Shown: in pieces, positions 8,650 to 17,842 of the stretch | How the letters are laid out: each line of letters begins with the position of its first letter | Position numbering within the stretch: position 1 is the stretch's first letter | Origin: Candidatus Latescibacterota bacterium | GTDB lineage: Bacteria; Latescibacterota; UBA2968; UBA8231 | Length of the DNA: 62,099 nt | Assembly (NCBI GenBank): GCA_022827835.1 | Contig: JAJEIO010000021.1 | Span: forward strand, 1-62,099 | Direction: 5' to 3' | Notes under the pieces: model-generated | What the model was told of the DNA's origin: nothing | Databases searched by the model: none | What the model saw: only the letters and a program-made list of their open reading frames with translations | Translations under genes and position numbers: made by a program

Positions 8650-9873
8650 ATGAAACTCAACCGCGATGAATTTCTGGAAACTGGCTACCTCGTCGTCAAG
8701 GAAGCCGTGCCGCGCGACAAACTCGAACGCGTCCGGCAGGCGTACGAGACGCTCGTCAACCGCCAGCGCGAGAACTGGAAGGCCGAGCGCGCGGAAGGCG
8801 ATCCGCCTGGGGGCGTTTGGGAGACCGGGGCGCAGCCTCGCCTGCAACTGTCAAGGGCACCGCTCGTCAATCAGATCGACCCGGAGACTGCGCCGGCGGT
8901 CGAAGTGTGGCTCGAGGAGAACATCCACGGAGTCAGCACAGAGCTTCTCGGCATAGCGGACGGGGCCGTCACAGAAATGATGATGATGTGCAATCCCGTC
9001 CGGGATCACGGCCCGGCGAAGTGGCACCGCGATCTCCATCCCATCGACACTGCGCCGCTCCAGGGCTACATCGACGACATCGTCGAAGGGGGCCCGCGCT
9101 ACGTCCAGTGGAACATTCCGCTCTACGACGACAGCGTCCTGTGGGTGGTGCCGGGCAGTCATCTGCGGCTGAATACGCCCGAAGAGAACGAGGTGATGTT
9201 GACAGACCCTCCCGGCCCGCTGCCCACTGGCGTGCAGACTCATCTCGAAGCTGGGGACGGCGTCGTCTATATCCTCCCGATCCTCCACTGGGGCAGCAAC
9301 TACAGCCCCAAGATGCGGCGAACCGTTCACGGCGGCTTCTCGACCTTTACTTCGATAGATGACCTTTCGTTTGCTGAACATATCTCCGCAGACGCACAGG
9401 CGGCGTTCACGCGCTGGAACGACCGCGGCGAGCAGATGAAGCAGCATACGGAATCGGCACTGCGGGCCGTTGTCGCGGGAGGTGGTGCCGCGTATCTGAA
9501 CGCCTTGGACAGCCTTCATCCAGAGCGGGGCGAGAAAGGCAGGATGCTGTCAACGGTTTACCTCTGCAAGGCCGCACTGGCGATTCGACTGCACAAGGAT
9601 CCGCCGCTGCAGGGAATCGCCGAGGATCTCCAACGTCGCGTTCTGGGGAAGCATCCCATCACGCTCAACTGGGGGCCGGAGTTCGCGGATCGATTCACTT
9701 CGGATGAGGCGCGCTTGCTGTGGGATCGCTTCGGTCCGCTCGAAGCCCTGCTGCAAGCGGACGAGGAACACTTTGTGCCGGGTTTCCAGGCCGCCCCGAT
9801 GAAGCACTACTTCAACGAGATGCCCGCGGATTACGGTACGGCGGACTTTATCGCCAGTTGGAAGGTCGCGTGA
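8650..9873 (+). CDS. Phytanoyl-CoA dioxygenase-family oxygenase, long form
   Basis: The 407-residue protein starts at ATG 8650, chosen over an in-frame TTG at 8638 because GGAG lies 6 bases ahead of the ATG. The family start MKLNRDEFLETGYLVVKEAV is followed by the iron site AKWHRDLHP (about residue 122) and a distal His in LPILHWGSNYSP (about 215). A C-terminal extension of about 150 residues beyond the oxygenase core is larger than in the other PhyH proteins here and has no domain I recognise. It leads an operon with a Gfo/Idh oxidoreductase and an Ldh2-type dehydrogenase. Confidence 0.85.
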   Translation: MKLNRDEFLETGYLVVKEAVPRDKLERVRQAYETLVNRQRENWKAERAEGDPPGGVWETGAQPRLQLSRAPLVNQIDPETAPAVEVWLEENIHGVSTELLGIADGAVTEMMMMCNPVRDHGPAKWHRDLHPIDTAPLQGYIDDIVEGGPRYVQWNIPLYDDSVLWVVPGSHLRLNTPEENEVMLTDPPGPLPTGVQTHLEAGDGVVYILPILHWGSNYSPKMRRTVHGGFSTFTSIDDLSFAEHISADAQAAFTRWNDRGEQMKQHTESALRAVVAGGGAAYLNALDSLHPERGEKGRMLSTVYLCKAALAIRLHKDPPLQGIAEDLQRRVLGKHPITLNWGPEFADRFTSDEARLLWDRFGPLEALLQADEEHFVPGFQAAPMKHYFNEMPADYGTADFIASWKVA

Positions 9874-9941
9874 TCCGACCGCAGTTCCGCCGACAGCCCG
9901 TGCTTGCGCAACCAACAACATCAACTGAGAGAGAGACGAAA

Positions 9942-10961
9942 ATGAGCCAACTCAGCATCGGCGTCGCCGGGCTTGGCCACGGCAGAACGCTGCTTGGTGC
10001 CAATCAGCCGGAAAACAGCAGCTTACCGGTTCGCGTCACCGCTCTGTGCGATGCGCGGCAGGACAAGCTCGAAGCGCTCGGCCGCGAATTTGGGATCGAC
10101 GCTTTGACATCTGATTTCGACGAACTGGTCGCGCGCAGTGATCTCGACATCATCGGCATCTACACGCCTGGACCGCTTCACGCGCAGCAGATTCTAACCG
10201 CGCTCGACGCGGGCAAGCACGTGATGGTCACCAAGTCGATGGTGTACACAATGGAAGAGGTCGAACAGGTTGTGGAAGCTGTTGACCGATCCGGCAAGGT
10301 GCTGCTCGTCACGCAGAGTCTGCGCGGGAGGTATGACTTCATTGAGGCAAAGCGCGCCTGCGACGCCGGCGAGATCGGCGAACTCTTCATGGCCGAGTCA
10401 CACTACGTTCACGATCTCCGCCCGGTCTATGACTACTCCCCTTGGCGCGTCGAGATGCCGCAAGACCTGATCTTGGGCGGTGCTTGCCACCCGATTGATC
10501 TTCTGCGCTGGTTCATGGGCGATATCGACGAAGTCCACTGTTACGGGTTGCGCAGCGGCGTCGCACCGGACTATCCCCAAGAGGACAACTTTGTCATCAA
10601 CGTGAAGTTCACATCTGGAAAGATCGGACGCATTGCGAACTTTCTCGGCATCGTACACCCGCATGAGATTCCAATGAATAGTCTGGCCGTTTACGGAACC
10701 CGTGGCACCATTCTCAATGGCGCAAAGAGCCTTGATCCGACTGGCGACCTGCCCTCGCGCAAGGTTACTGCCGAGTTTTCATCGGAGAGAGGTCACGCCA
10801 GCGAGATGATCATCATGCTGCGGCACATGGCAGATTGCGTTTTGAACGGCACGAAGCCTTGGGTTGGCGTCCGCGAGGGGGCTAGGGTTGTTGCCACAGG
10901 ACTAGCGTGTTGGGATTCACTCAGATCGGGGATGCCGGAGAAAGTAAGGAACGATTTCTGA
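9942..10961 (+). CDS. Gfo/Idh/MocA-family oxidoreductase
   Basis: The 339-residue NAD(P)-dependent sugar or inositol oxidoreductase has the Rossmann motif IGVAGLGHGR at the N-terminus. HVMVTKSM sits where the family's 'E-K-P' loop normally lies: Lys is kept but Glu and Pro are not. GGACHPIDLLRWF is the conserved C-domain active-site helix. The ATG at 9942 follows a GAGAGAGACGA purine-rich ribosome-binding stretch; upstream in-frame codons only overlap the preceding PhyH gene. Substrate unknown. Confidence 0.87.
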   Translation: MSQLSIGVAGLGHGRTLLGANQPENSSLPVRVTALCDARQDKLEALGREFGIDALTSDFDELVARSDLDIIGIYTPGPLHAQQILTALDAGKHVMVTKSMVYTMEEVEQVVEAVDRSGKVLLVTQSLRGRYDFIEAKRACDAGEIGELFMAESHYVHDLRPVYDYSPWRVEMPQDLILGGACHPIDLLRWFMGDIDEVHCYGLRSGVAPDYPQEDNFVINVKFTSGKIGRIANFLGIVHPHEIPMNSLAVYGTRGTILNGAKSLDPTGDLPSRKVTAEFSSERGHASEMIIMLRHMADCVLNGTKPWVGVREGARVVATGLACWDSLRSGMPEKVRNDF

Positions 10962-10983
10962 CGACCGTAGAGGAGAGGATTTT

Positions 10984-11973
10984 ATGCCCGTTTGTGTTCC
11001 CGAAGACGCTAGGCGCATCATGCCGGATCTGTTGCGCAGCTTTACTACCGACGTGTTGTGCAAAGTCGATTTGCCCGATGGCGATGCTGCGTTGATTGCG
11101 CGCTATCTGGTGGATGTGGATTTGCGCGGGGTGGTCTCCCACGGCACGCGCCAGTTGCAACGGTATGTGGCTGAGTTTCGCGAGGGGCGTATTAATCCGC
11201 GACCTGAAATTGCCCAAGTCATGGATGCCCCTTCAATGGCGATTTTTGACGGCGACGGCGGTGCGGGTTACTTGGTGGCAACGCAGGCGACAGAATCAGT
11301 TATTGAAAAGGCGAAAGCTAATGGCATTGCCGTTGCGTGTACGCGTAATCACGGGCACGTGGGCAGCGTGGGGATTTATGCGCGGCTGGCACTGGTGCGC
11401 GATTTGGCGACTTTTTCCGTGGCTGGAGGAGTTGCGTGGGAAAAACCGACGGAGCCTGATGCAACGGTGTGGGATGCGATGCGAGCACCCCCGATGTGTT
11501 TTGGCGTTCCAACGGCAGAAGGGCCGCCGTTTGTGCTGGATATGAATGCGAACATGTTGAAGGACCGCAGCAAGCTCGCCGAAGCATTGCAGACATTTCC
11601 AGATTTTGTTTTCAAGAGTTTGGGAATGCGATTTACGTCGTGGTTTTTGGCGGGTATTTTGGCGGGTACGGCGACGCCTGAATTGAGCAGACCAAAATTT
11701 GCAAGTGCCACGCGGGCATTTACGATTGTGGCGATTGATGTGGCGCGGTTGGGCGATTTGGAGGCTTACAAGGCAGAGCTCGCCCGCATCTTGCGCGAGA
11801 GCCGGTCGCTGAAGCCCATGCCGGGACTGGCGAGCGCCGAAGTCCCCGGCAGCTTGGAATGGCAACGCGAGCAAGCGCGTGTGCAAAGCGGCATCCCGAT
11901 GACCGAAGATCATCTCGACATGTTGCGGCGCATTGCCACGGAGATCAATGTGCCCGTTCCTTGGGAGTCGTAG
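10984..11973 (+). CDS. Malate/L-lactate (Ldh2-type) dehydrogenase family protein
   Basis: The 329-residue protein is of the Ldh2 family of NAD(P)-dependent 2-hydroxyacid dehydrogenases, which are not Rossmann enzymes. The signature LRGVVSHGTRQLQRYV near residue 43 contains the catalytic His, and CTRNHGHVGSVGIYA near 118 is the substrate/cofactor loop. The protein appears full length. GAGGAG stands 8 bases before the ATG. Third gene of the PhyH-Gfo/Idh-Ldh2 operon; oxidation of a hydroxyacid made by the two upstream enzymes is a plausible flow. Confidence 0.85.
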   Translation: MPVCVPEDARRIMPDLLRSFTTDVLCKVDLPDGDAALIARYLVDVDLRGVVSHGTRQLQRYVAEFREGRINPRPEIAQVMDAPSMAIFDGDGGAGYLVATQATESVIEKAKANGIAVACTRNHGHVGSVGIYARLALVRDLATFSVAGGVAWEKPTEPDATVWDAMRAPPMCFGVPTAEGPPFVLDMNANMLKDRSKLAEALQTFPDFVFKSLGMRFTSWFLAGILAGTATPELSRPKFASATRAFTIVAIDVARLGDLEAYKAELARILRESRSLKPMPGLASAEVPGSLEWQREQARVQSGIPMTEDHLDMLRRIATEINVPVPWES

Positions 11974-12008
11974 TGGACGATAACGCGGCGATGCTGGAGA
12001 AGGTAGCA

Positions 12009-12863
12009 CTAAAGACCGTACCACTCTCTCGGGGCTGTGGGTTGGAAATCATAGCGCTCGACGCCGAGGGCCTGAAGAACGCCGCGCTCGACGAGGGAAA
12101 AGTCGGTGGGATCCTCGCGATTGAAGTTTAGGGGTTCTTTTAGGGCGACGGGGGGATTGGTCATGAAGCGGGGGCGGCCCGAGTGATTGGGAGAGGAAGC
12201 GTGGAGAATGAAGGGGTGGAGGAGGGTCAGATCGCCGGTCTGACCGGTGAGCTCAATGAAGTCTTGGCAATGGTCGATGAGAAAGTTACAGGCCCCTGGA
12301 TCGATGCCCTCTGGATGGTCGGCGAGATAGCGGGCGACGTGTCTGAAGGAATCGCAGGCGACGAAAGTGCCGCCGGACTTGGGTGGGGTATCGGTCCATT
12401 GGAGGACGACCAACAGGGCCTGTTCGGGACTGTCTAAGAAGTGGCGGAAGAAGCTGCCGTCCTTGTGCCAGTGGGCAGTGTCGGGGGCCGGGGGACGCCA
12501 AGGGACATCGGTGCCATAGCGGAAGTTGATGATAAAAGCGTCGGACCAGTGGAAGGATTCGACCGAAGAGAAATGCTTGGTTTCTAGTCGCTGGATGGCG
12601 GGATTGATGCGGTCCTCGCCGCCCATCACATCGCAGATCGCGCCCCAAGCGCGGGGGCAAAGGTCTTTTACTTTGAATCTGTGAGCGTGATCTAAGTAGC
12701 GGATCGGCTCGGTCCAAGTGGCGGGATCGTCGGGGTCGTAGCCGAGGCGCTCATAGGCGTGGTCAATGAGGGGCTGGGCAAAGTCGCGGGTGAAGCAGCC
12801 GGGGATGGTGACATAGCCCTTGGCGAGGAAGTGATCGACTTCGGCTGGCGTGAGGGTTTGCAT
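12009..12863 (-). CDS. Phytanoyl-CoA dioxygenase-family oxygenase
   Basis: The 284-residue PhyH protein starts MQTLTPAEVDHFLAKGYVTI. An earlier in-frame ATG at 12908 would add 15 residues unlike the family and overlap the cyclase gene by 11 bases, so I prefer 12863, although the alternative has a nearby GGAGG. The iron site is seen in AHWHKDGSFF (about residue 138) and the distal His in FILHASSPNHSGRPRF (about 223). It is the last gene of a minus-strand operon with a cyclase, a TIM isomerase and a Gfo/Idh oxidoreductase. Confidence 0.85.
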   Translation of the reverse strand: MQTLTPAEVDHFLAKGYVTIPGCFTRDFAQPLIDHAYERLGYDPDDPATWTEPIRYLDHAHRFKVKDLCPRAWGAICDVMGGEDRINPAIQRLETKHFSSVESFHWSDAFIINFRYGTDVPWRPPAPDTAHWHKDGSFFRHFLDSPEQALLVVLQWTDTPPKSGGTFVACDSFRHVARYLADHPEGIDPGACNFLIDHCQDFIELTGQTGDLTLLHPFILHASSPNHSGRPRFMTNPPVALKEPLNFNREDPTDFSLVERGVLQALGVERYDFQPTAPREWYGL

Positions 12864-12897
12864 GGCCAACGGCGGGAACCTCCAGCGCGGACCGCAG

Positions 12898-13563
12898 CTA
12901 CCCTTCAAAAGCGAGCACGCGCAGCGGAATGGCGTCGGTTTCGGCGGCCGGTAGTGGCTGGGCGAAAAGATAAACGCGTGGTTGTCGCAGGTCGCCCAAG
13001 CGATCTAGGCTCTCGATTAGGGGAATGCCGTGCGCGAAAAGTAGGTGGTGGTTGGGCAAGCTGCGGTCGCCCGGAATATCTAGGCCGGGGGTGTCGATGC
13101 CGAGCAGTTTGATGCCAGCCTCGACGAGCCAGCGCAAGGCTTCGGTCGTGGGGTAAGGCGGATAGGAACCAGCGGTAGCCCGTTGATCCCAATCAAAGCG
13201 AAAGAGGGCGATGTCTCCCGGGTGGACGCCTCCACCCGGTTCGGCGGCCCGTTGGAATTGCTCCGGCGAAAGCGGCTCGCCCAGCGGCGCATCGCTAAAG
13301 TCGAAGACGATGGCCTCGCCAAAAAAGCGCTCGACATCGAGGTCGGCGATGGCCGGGCCATCTTGGACGGCGTGCAAAGGCCCTTCGACATGGGTGCCGG
13401 CGTGACCGCCCATTTCGATGCTGGTGGTGATGTACCAGCGGTCGGTCGGGGGATCATCGACGGGTACGCGCGCCGTGCGATAGTGAATGAGGCGACCTTC
13501 CGACGGCGCGATGATCCGCGAAAGGTCCACCATGCGACTGTAGGCGAAGGAGGGAACCTTCAC
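12898..13563 (-). CDS. Cyclase / kynurenine-formamidase-like hydrolase
   Basis: The 221-residue protein is of the cyclase family (metal-dependent amide or lactone hydrolases). The signature His-x-Gly-Thr-His-x-[Asp/Glu]-x-Pro-x-His is visible as GGHAGTHVEGPLHA around residue 53, with Glu at the variable acidic position. GIDTPGLD near residue 155 is the usual second conserved strand. The start overlaps the TIM-barrel gene's stop by 4 bases, so the two are translationally coupled. Substrate unknown; the context suggests a sugar-derived lactone or amide. Confidence 0.82.
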   Translation of the reverse strand: MKVPSFAYSRMVDLSRIIAPSEGRLIHYRTARVPVDDPPTDRWYITTSIEMGGHAGTHVEGPLHAVQDGPAIADLDVERFFGEAIVFDFSDAPLGEPLSPEQFQRAAEPGGGVHPGDIALFRFDWDQRATAGSYPPYPTTEALRWLVEAGIKLLGIDTPGLDIPGDRSLPNHHLLFAHGIPLIESLDRLGDLRQPRVYLFAQPLPAAETDAIPLRVLAFEG

Positions 13564-14339
13564 GCGATGGCCTTCTTGAGGGCGATAGCGGTCTCGCCGT
13601 CGTCGGCATAGACCGGCAGCGCGCCGCTCAGCGTTACGCGCCCGTCGTAGCCGGATGCGCGCAAGGTGTGTAGAAAGAGCGCGTGGTCGGCTGGCGTAGT
13701 TTGCGGTCGGCCGCGGCCCGGCTCGGCAATGTGGGCGTGGATCAGATGCGGCCCGGCTTGTTTGAGCGCATTGAAGGACTCGCCGTTGAGCTTCATGTGG
13801 AAGAAGTCGGCCATCAGCTTGGCATGCGAACGGTTGACGTCCGCTATGAACTCGGTCGCTTCGGAGACGGTGTTGAGCAGGTTGGCGTCGTCGCGGTTAT
13901 AGGGTTCGAGCGCGACCTTGACGCCCCGTGGTTCGCCGAGGTCGGCGCACAGGTGCATGAAGTCGGCGACCTGTTGGCGCGCTTTGTCGCGGTCGAAGCC
14001 GTCGGGCACCCAGCGCGAGCCGCCGCTTCCATAGCCGATGACCTCGACCCCGGCCCGCTGCATGCGGTCGAAGACTCGCGTGACAAAAGTACGCAGCCGG
14101 TCCAGGCTCACGTCGGGGCCGACGACCATCAGCCCGCGCCCCTGCGGGTCGGGAATAAAGCCGCACATCGTCTTCATTTGCAGGGGGTGCTTTTCGAGCA
14201 GCGCTAAGAACTCGCGCTCGATCTGTGGATCGTCGGCATCGACACCGAGCAGACCGGGAAAACCTTCGAGATAGTCGAAGTCCCAGTCGGCAGATTCTGC
14301 AAGCTCTTGCAGATTGGTAACTAAGAGGCCGATCTGCAT
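13560..14339 (-). CDS. Xylose-isomerase-like TIM-barrel protein
   Basis: The 259-residue sugar isomerase/epimerase-like protein starts at MQIGLLVTNLQELAES; codons upstream in the same frame lie inside the preceding gene and are rejected. Expected metal-binding strands appear as KVALEPYNRDDANLL (about residue 140), KLMADFFHMKLNGE (about 175), HLIHAHIAEPGRGRP (about 203) and the C-terminal DGRVTLSGALP, where the usual final Glu is replaced. It starts 2 bases after the Gfo/Idh stop and overlaps the cyclase start by 4 bases. Confidence 0.8.
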   Translation of the reverse strand: MQIGLLVTNLQELAESADWDFDYLEGFPGLLGVDADDPQIEREFLALLEKHPLQMKTMCGFIPDPQGRGLMVVGPDVSLDRLRTFVTRVFDRMQRAGVEVIGYGSGGSRWVPDGFDRDKARQQVADFMHLCADLGEPRGVKVALEPYNRDDANLLNTVSEATEFIADVNRSHAKLMADFFHMKLNGESFNALKQAGPHLIHAHIAEPGRGRPQTTPADHALFLHTLRASGYDGRVTLSGALPVYADDGETAIALKKAIA

Positions 14340-14341
14340 GG

Positions 14342-15430
14342 CTACTTGTCCCTGATCCAGCTCATGCCCTCGCCGCGCACCAAAAAGGAGCGCTCGTCCC
14401 AATGGCCGGGCCGGGTGACGGGCATGCGCCCCTCCTCGACGGCGACGTCGAGCGGGTTGTCGCGGGTTTGCAGCGGTAGAGCCACGCGCTCGTGCAGCCT
14501 AGCCGATTCATAGACGCCCATCATGATCTCAGTGGCAGCCTTGCCGTGCTCGGCCTTGCCGTAGTAGTCCTCAAAATCGCCCTCGATCCAGCGGCAGATC
14601 CCGTAGGCTTGATCGACGAAGGCGTTGCCGTAACCGCTGGCTTTATCGGTGGGTTCGAATTCCTGCCAGCCGCCGGAGGTGGCCGTCATGTAGCGCAGGC
14701 TGTTGTCGCTGACGACCATCATGCCGTCTTCGCCGTAGATGGTAGCACCCACCTGATAGATATCGTTCATCTCGTTTTCGATTACGCCCTCGACCCCGTC
14801 GGGATAGCCGATGATCCCCGCGCAACGGTCTTCGACCCGATGGCCGAAGACGAAGTGGTCGGTGTGGCGTTCGACCGAGCCCATGACCCACTCGGCCTGC
14901 GGGTCGCCGAGGGCGTAGAGCTGGAAGTCGATGCAGTGGGTACCGGTGTTCATCATCCCGGCCTTGACTGCGGACCACAGCCGCTGCGGCTTGCCGATGG
15001 CCCCGGCGGCAATCATGCGCCGCGCCTCGCGCCAACAAGAGTAAAAGCGGCGCTGGTGGCCGATGGCGAGCTTGACGTTGTTGCGCTCGGCGGCGATGAC
15101 CATGGCCTCGGCCTCGCCCAAGGAGACGGCCATGGGCTTTTCGCAGAGCACGGCTTTGGGTCGGCGGGCGCAGGCGGCGATGGACATTTCAGCGTGCTGG
15201 GGGTCCCAAGAGCAAACGCTGACGATGTCGAGGTTTTCCACGTCGAGCATCTCGCGGTAATCGAGATACTGCTTTTCGACGTTGAAATCCGCGGCGTAGC
15301 TGGCCAAGGCTTCGGGATGCGCGTCGGCGATGGCCGCGATTTCAGTGTGTTCGCACTCGGCCCAGCCGCGACCGTGCTCGCGGGCAATGCGGCCGGAGGC
15401 AATGACGCCAACGCGGTATTTAGCAGGCAT
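14342..15430 (-). CDS. Gfo/Idh/MocA-family oxidoreductase
   Basis: The 362-residue NAD(P)-dependent sugar oxidoreductase shows GVIASGRIAREHGRGW as its nucleotide loop (Gly-x-x-x-x-Gly), VLCEKPMAVS as the canonical E-K-P loop, and TGTHCIDFQLYALGD as the active-site helix. It is complete and typical in length. The start ATG at 15430 is 1 base from the stop of the SPFH gene, and the TIM isomerase follows 2 bases later, so this is the core of a five-gene minus-strand operon. Confidence 0.88.
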   Translation of the reverse strand: MPAKYRVGVIASGRIAREHGRGWAECEHTEIAAIADAHPEALASYAADFNVEKQYLDYREMLDVENLDIVSVCSWDPQHAEMSIAACARRPKAVLCEKPMAVSLGEAEAMVIAAERNNVKLAIGHQRRFYSCWREARRMIAAGAIGKPQRLWSAVKAGMMNTGTHCIDFQLYALGDPQAEWVMGSVERHTDHFVFGHRVEDRCAGIIGYPDGVEGVIENEMNDIYQVGATIYGEDGMMVVSDNSLRYMTATSGGWQEFEPTDKASGYGNAFVDQAYGICRWIEGDFEDYYGKAEHGKAATEIMMGVYESARLHERVALPLQTRDNPLDVAVEEGRMPVTRPGHWDERSFLVRGEGMSWIRDK

Positions 15431-16318
15431 CTACTTGGCGTCGCCTAGGTGCATCAGGGGCAGCGGTGCAGGGCTGTCGCCGTCGATGAAATAGACCTTG
15501 GCCGCTGGGTCCTTAGAAATGGCTTCAAGGGACTTGAGCGCCTGAAGTTTGACGTAGTTGGGGTTGCGGCCGATGGCGTCGTTGATCTTGGAGATTTCGT
15601 AGGCTTGGGCGTCGGCGAGCAGGCGGCGCTTTTCGGCCTGGGCGGCGGCGGCGTTCTTTTCGGCCTCGGCGGCGGCGACTATCTGTTCCTGCTCGGTGGT
15701 GAAGCGCTCTAGCTCGGCCTTTTGCTTTTCGACTTCCTGCTCGCGCTCCTTTTTGGCCTCAATGGCCTTAGTGATAAAGGGCGGCAGCGAGATGTCGCGG
15801 ATCAACACGGCCTCTACATCGACCCCTTTGGGCCTGAGGTAGTCCTTCAGCCCTTCGAGGAGGGCTGTCTGCAAGGTGGTCTGGGTGGCTTCTAAAAAGA
15901 AATCCTCGGCGCGCCTGATGGTCTTGCCTTGCTCGCGAATGAGCGAGCGCAGCTTGGGCACGATGTGGACGGCGCGCACATTTTCAAAACCGCCCGTCTC
16001 CTGTAAGATGCGCGGCGTGTCGGACGATATGAGACGGTACTGAACGCTGACGTCGATCTTGGTCTGTAGCTGATCTTGGCTGGGGACGCTGGAGGTTTCG
16101 GAGTGCGTCTTTTGGCGCACGTCGAATAGGTGCCATTCGTAGAGCGGGTTGACGGGGATGTGCAGACCCTCGCCGAAGTGTTTGAACTGGACTTCGCCGA
16201 AGAGGGTGGCGACGGCCACATGGCCGGCCGGGACGCTTTGGTAGAAGCGCGGACTGACGAGAAATAAGACGAAGACGGCGGCGATGATGCCGAGGATAGA
16301 CTTAGGTAATTGGATCAT
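15431..16318 (-). CDS. SPFH/prohibitin (band 7) membrane protein
   Basis: The 295-residue protein has one N-terminal membrane anchor (ILGIIAAVFVLFLVSP, residues 7-22), a band-7 domain (VPAGHVAVATLFGEVQFKHF and on), and a long charged Ala/Glu-rich coiled coil from about residue 165 to 230. This is the prohibitin/HflC layout, used for membrane scaffolding and control of FtsH-like proteases. An ATG 27 bases upstream (16345) is possible, but AGGAGG lies 6 bases before the ATG at 16318, which decides the start. It sits directly upstream of the sugar operon genes with no gap; a functional tie is not obvious. Confidence 0.88.
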   Translation of the reverse strand: MIQLPKSILGIIAAVFVLFLVSPRFYQSVPAGHVAVATLFGEVQFKHFGEGLHIPVNPLYEWHLFDVRQKTHSETSSVPSQDQLQTKIDVSVQYRLISSDTPRILQETGGFENVRAVHIVPKLRSLIREQGKTIRRAEDFFLEATQTTLQTALLEGLKDYLRPKGVDVEAVLIRDISLPPFITKAIEAKKEREQEVEKQKAELERFTTEQEQIVAAAEAEKNAAAAQAEKRRLLADAQAYEISKINDAIGRNPNYVKLQALKSLEAISKDPAAKVYFIDGDSPAPLPLMHLGDAK

Positions 16319-16462
16319 GGGGGGCCTCCTTACGGGCTCGGACATTTTTTCCTACCTTTGAGTGGGTGGGGGAGATTAATAGCCTAGAAGGTAAATCCTC
16401 CACCTGAAAATGTCCATTAAAACACCCAAGACTAGATACTCGGCTGCAAGCGGGCGGGCGCT

Positions 16463-17842
16463 GTGCTCCTGACCATAAGTACGGTCCATCAGCCCGCCAC
16501 GGACTTGGGCTATCTCCTGCACAAGCACCCGGATCGCGCCCAAGCCTTTGACCTGCCCTTTGGGACGGCGCATGTCTTCTACCCAGAAGCCTCGTCTGAG
16601 CGATGCACGGCCGCGTTGCTCCTCGACGTAGATCCAACCGCGCTCAAGCGGCGCTCGATGTCCCCCGACTTCGCGCTGGCGTCTTATGTCAATGACCGTC
16701 CCTACGCAGCCTCTTCCTTTACCAGCGTAGCTATTGCCCGCGTGTTTACCTCGGCCTTAAACGGACAGTGCCGCGACCGGGCCGAGCTAGTAGAAGAGCC
16801 TCTGCCGCTGCGGGTGAGCATTAGCGCGCTGCCCTGCCGGGGAGGCGAAGATTTGTTGCGCGGCCTCTTTGAGCCATTGGGATATGCAGTGGAAGCTAGG
16901 GGCTTCTTGCTCGACGAGCATTTTCCAGAGTGGGGAAACAGCCCCTATTACGAGGTCGAGCTACAGTGCGTGCAGCCCTTAAAAGAAGTGCTGGCGCATC
17001 TGTACGTGCTGATACCGGTGCTCGACGACGAGAAGCACTACTATGTGGGAGAGGAAGAGATCGACAAGCTGATGCGGCGGGGTGGGGAATGGCTAGCCGG
17101 CCACCCGCTGCGCGACCTAGTCGTCGAGCGCTACCTAAAGCACCAGCGAGGTCTGAAGCAGGCCGCGCTGTCGCGGCTTTTGGTAGAGGAAGCAGGAGAG
17201 GCCGAAGATCACGCGGGGGAAGAGGCACTCGAAGCGGAGTTGAGCTTGAATCAACAGCGCCTAGCCGCCGTGTTCGAGGAACTCAAGGCAAGCGGTGCCC
17301 GGCGAGTGCTGGACCTCGGCTGTGGGGAGGGACGGCTGCTCGCGCTGTTGGCGGCGGAAGTGCAGTTCACTGAAGTGGCGGGAATGGACGTGTCGCCGCA
17401 AGCCTTGTCGCGTGCTCGTCGGCGATTAGAAAGGTTGCCGCGCGGCGAGCAGGTCGCGGTGTTTCAAGGGTCGCTGGCCTATCGCGACGCTCGGTTGAGC
17501 GGGTACGACGCTGCGGCACTAGTGGAGGTCGTCGAGCATTTGGATCCGCCGCAGCTACGGGCCTGCGAGCGGGCCGTGTTCGAGTTCGCCCGCCCGGCTA
17601 CGGTGGTGATAACTACTCCCAACGCTGAGTACAACGCTCATTGGGACGCGCTGCCAGCCGGTGAATTTCGCCATCCCGACCATCGATTTGAGTGGCGGCG
17701 AGCGGAATTTGGGGCGTGGGCCGAGCAGGTGGGAAAGCGCTATGGATATGCCGTGCGCATCGCGCCCGTCGGCCCGGAGGATCCCGAGCTAGGCGCGCCG
17801 ACGCAGATGGCAATTTTCTCTGTGGGGGGTACTCGTGGCTGA
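16463..17842 (+). CDS. hen1: Bacterial Hen1, 3'-terminal RNA ribose 2'-O-methyltransferase
   Basis: The 459-residue protein starts at a GTG (MLLTISTVHQPATDLGYLLH), the family's characteristic opening. Residues 1 to about 225 are the Hen1-specific N-terminal domain, which activates the partner ligase. From about 270 a SAM methyltransferase begins (VLDLGCGEGRLLALLA), with the metal-site segment LVEVVEHLDPPQL and RHPDHRFEWRRAEFGAWAE near 395. In the characterised family, Hen1 marks the 3' end of a cut RNA before ligation so the repaired site resists re-cleavage. It overlaps pnkp by 8 bases, the standard Hen1-Pnkp RNA-repair operon. Confidence 0.95.
   Translation: MLLTISTVHQPATDLGYLLHKHPDRAQAFDLPFGTAHVFYPEASSERCTAALLLDVDPTALKRRSMSPDFALASYVNDRPYAASSFTSVAIARVFTSALNGQCRDRAELVEEPLPLRVSISALPCRGGEDLLRGLFEPLGYAVEARGFLLDEHFPEWGNSPYYEVELQCVQPLKEVLAHLYVLIPVLDDEKHYYVGEEEIDKLMRRGGEWLAGHPLRDLVVERYLKHQRGLKQAALSRLLVEEAGEAEDHAGEEALEAELSLNQQRLAAVFEELKASGARRVLDLGCGEGRLLALLAAEVQFTEVAGMDVSPQALSRARRRLERLPRGEQVAVFQGSLAYRDARLSGYDAAALVEVVEHLDPPQLRACERAVFEFARPATVVITTPNAEYNAHWDALPAGEFRHPDHRFEWRRAEFGAWAEQVGKRYGYAVRIAPVGPEDPELGAPTQMAIFSVGGTRG

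Noticed and set aside
14492..15448. A 318-codon plus-strand open frame opposite the Gfo/Idh gene
   Set aside because: It is an antisense shadow of a well-supported oxidoreductase; high GC produces long false frames of this kind throughout the window.
16319..16462. Inverted GGACATTTT / GAAAATGTCC words between the SPFH and hen1 genes as a mobile-element remnant
   Set aside because: The arms are short and far apart and no other copy was seen; promoters for the divergent genes are the simpler content.
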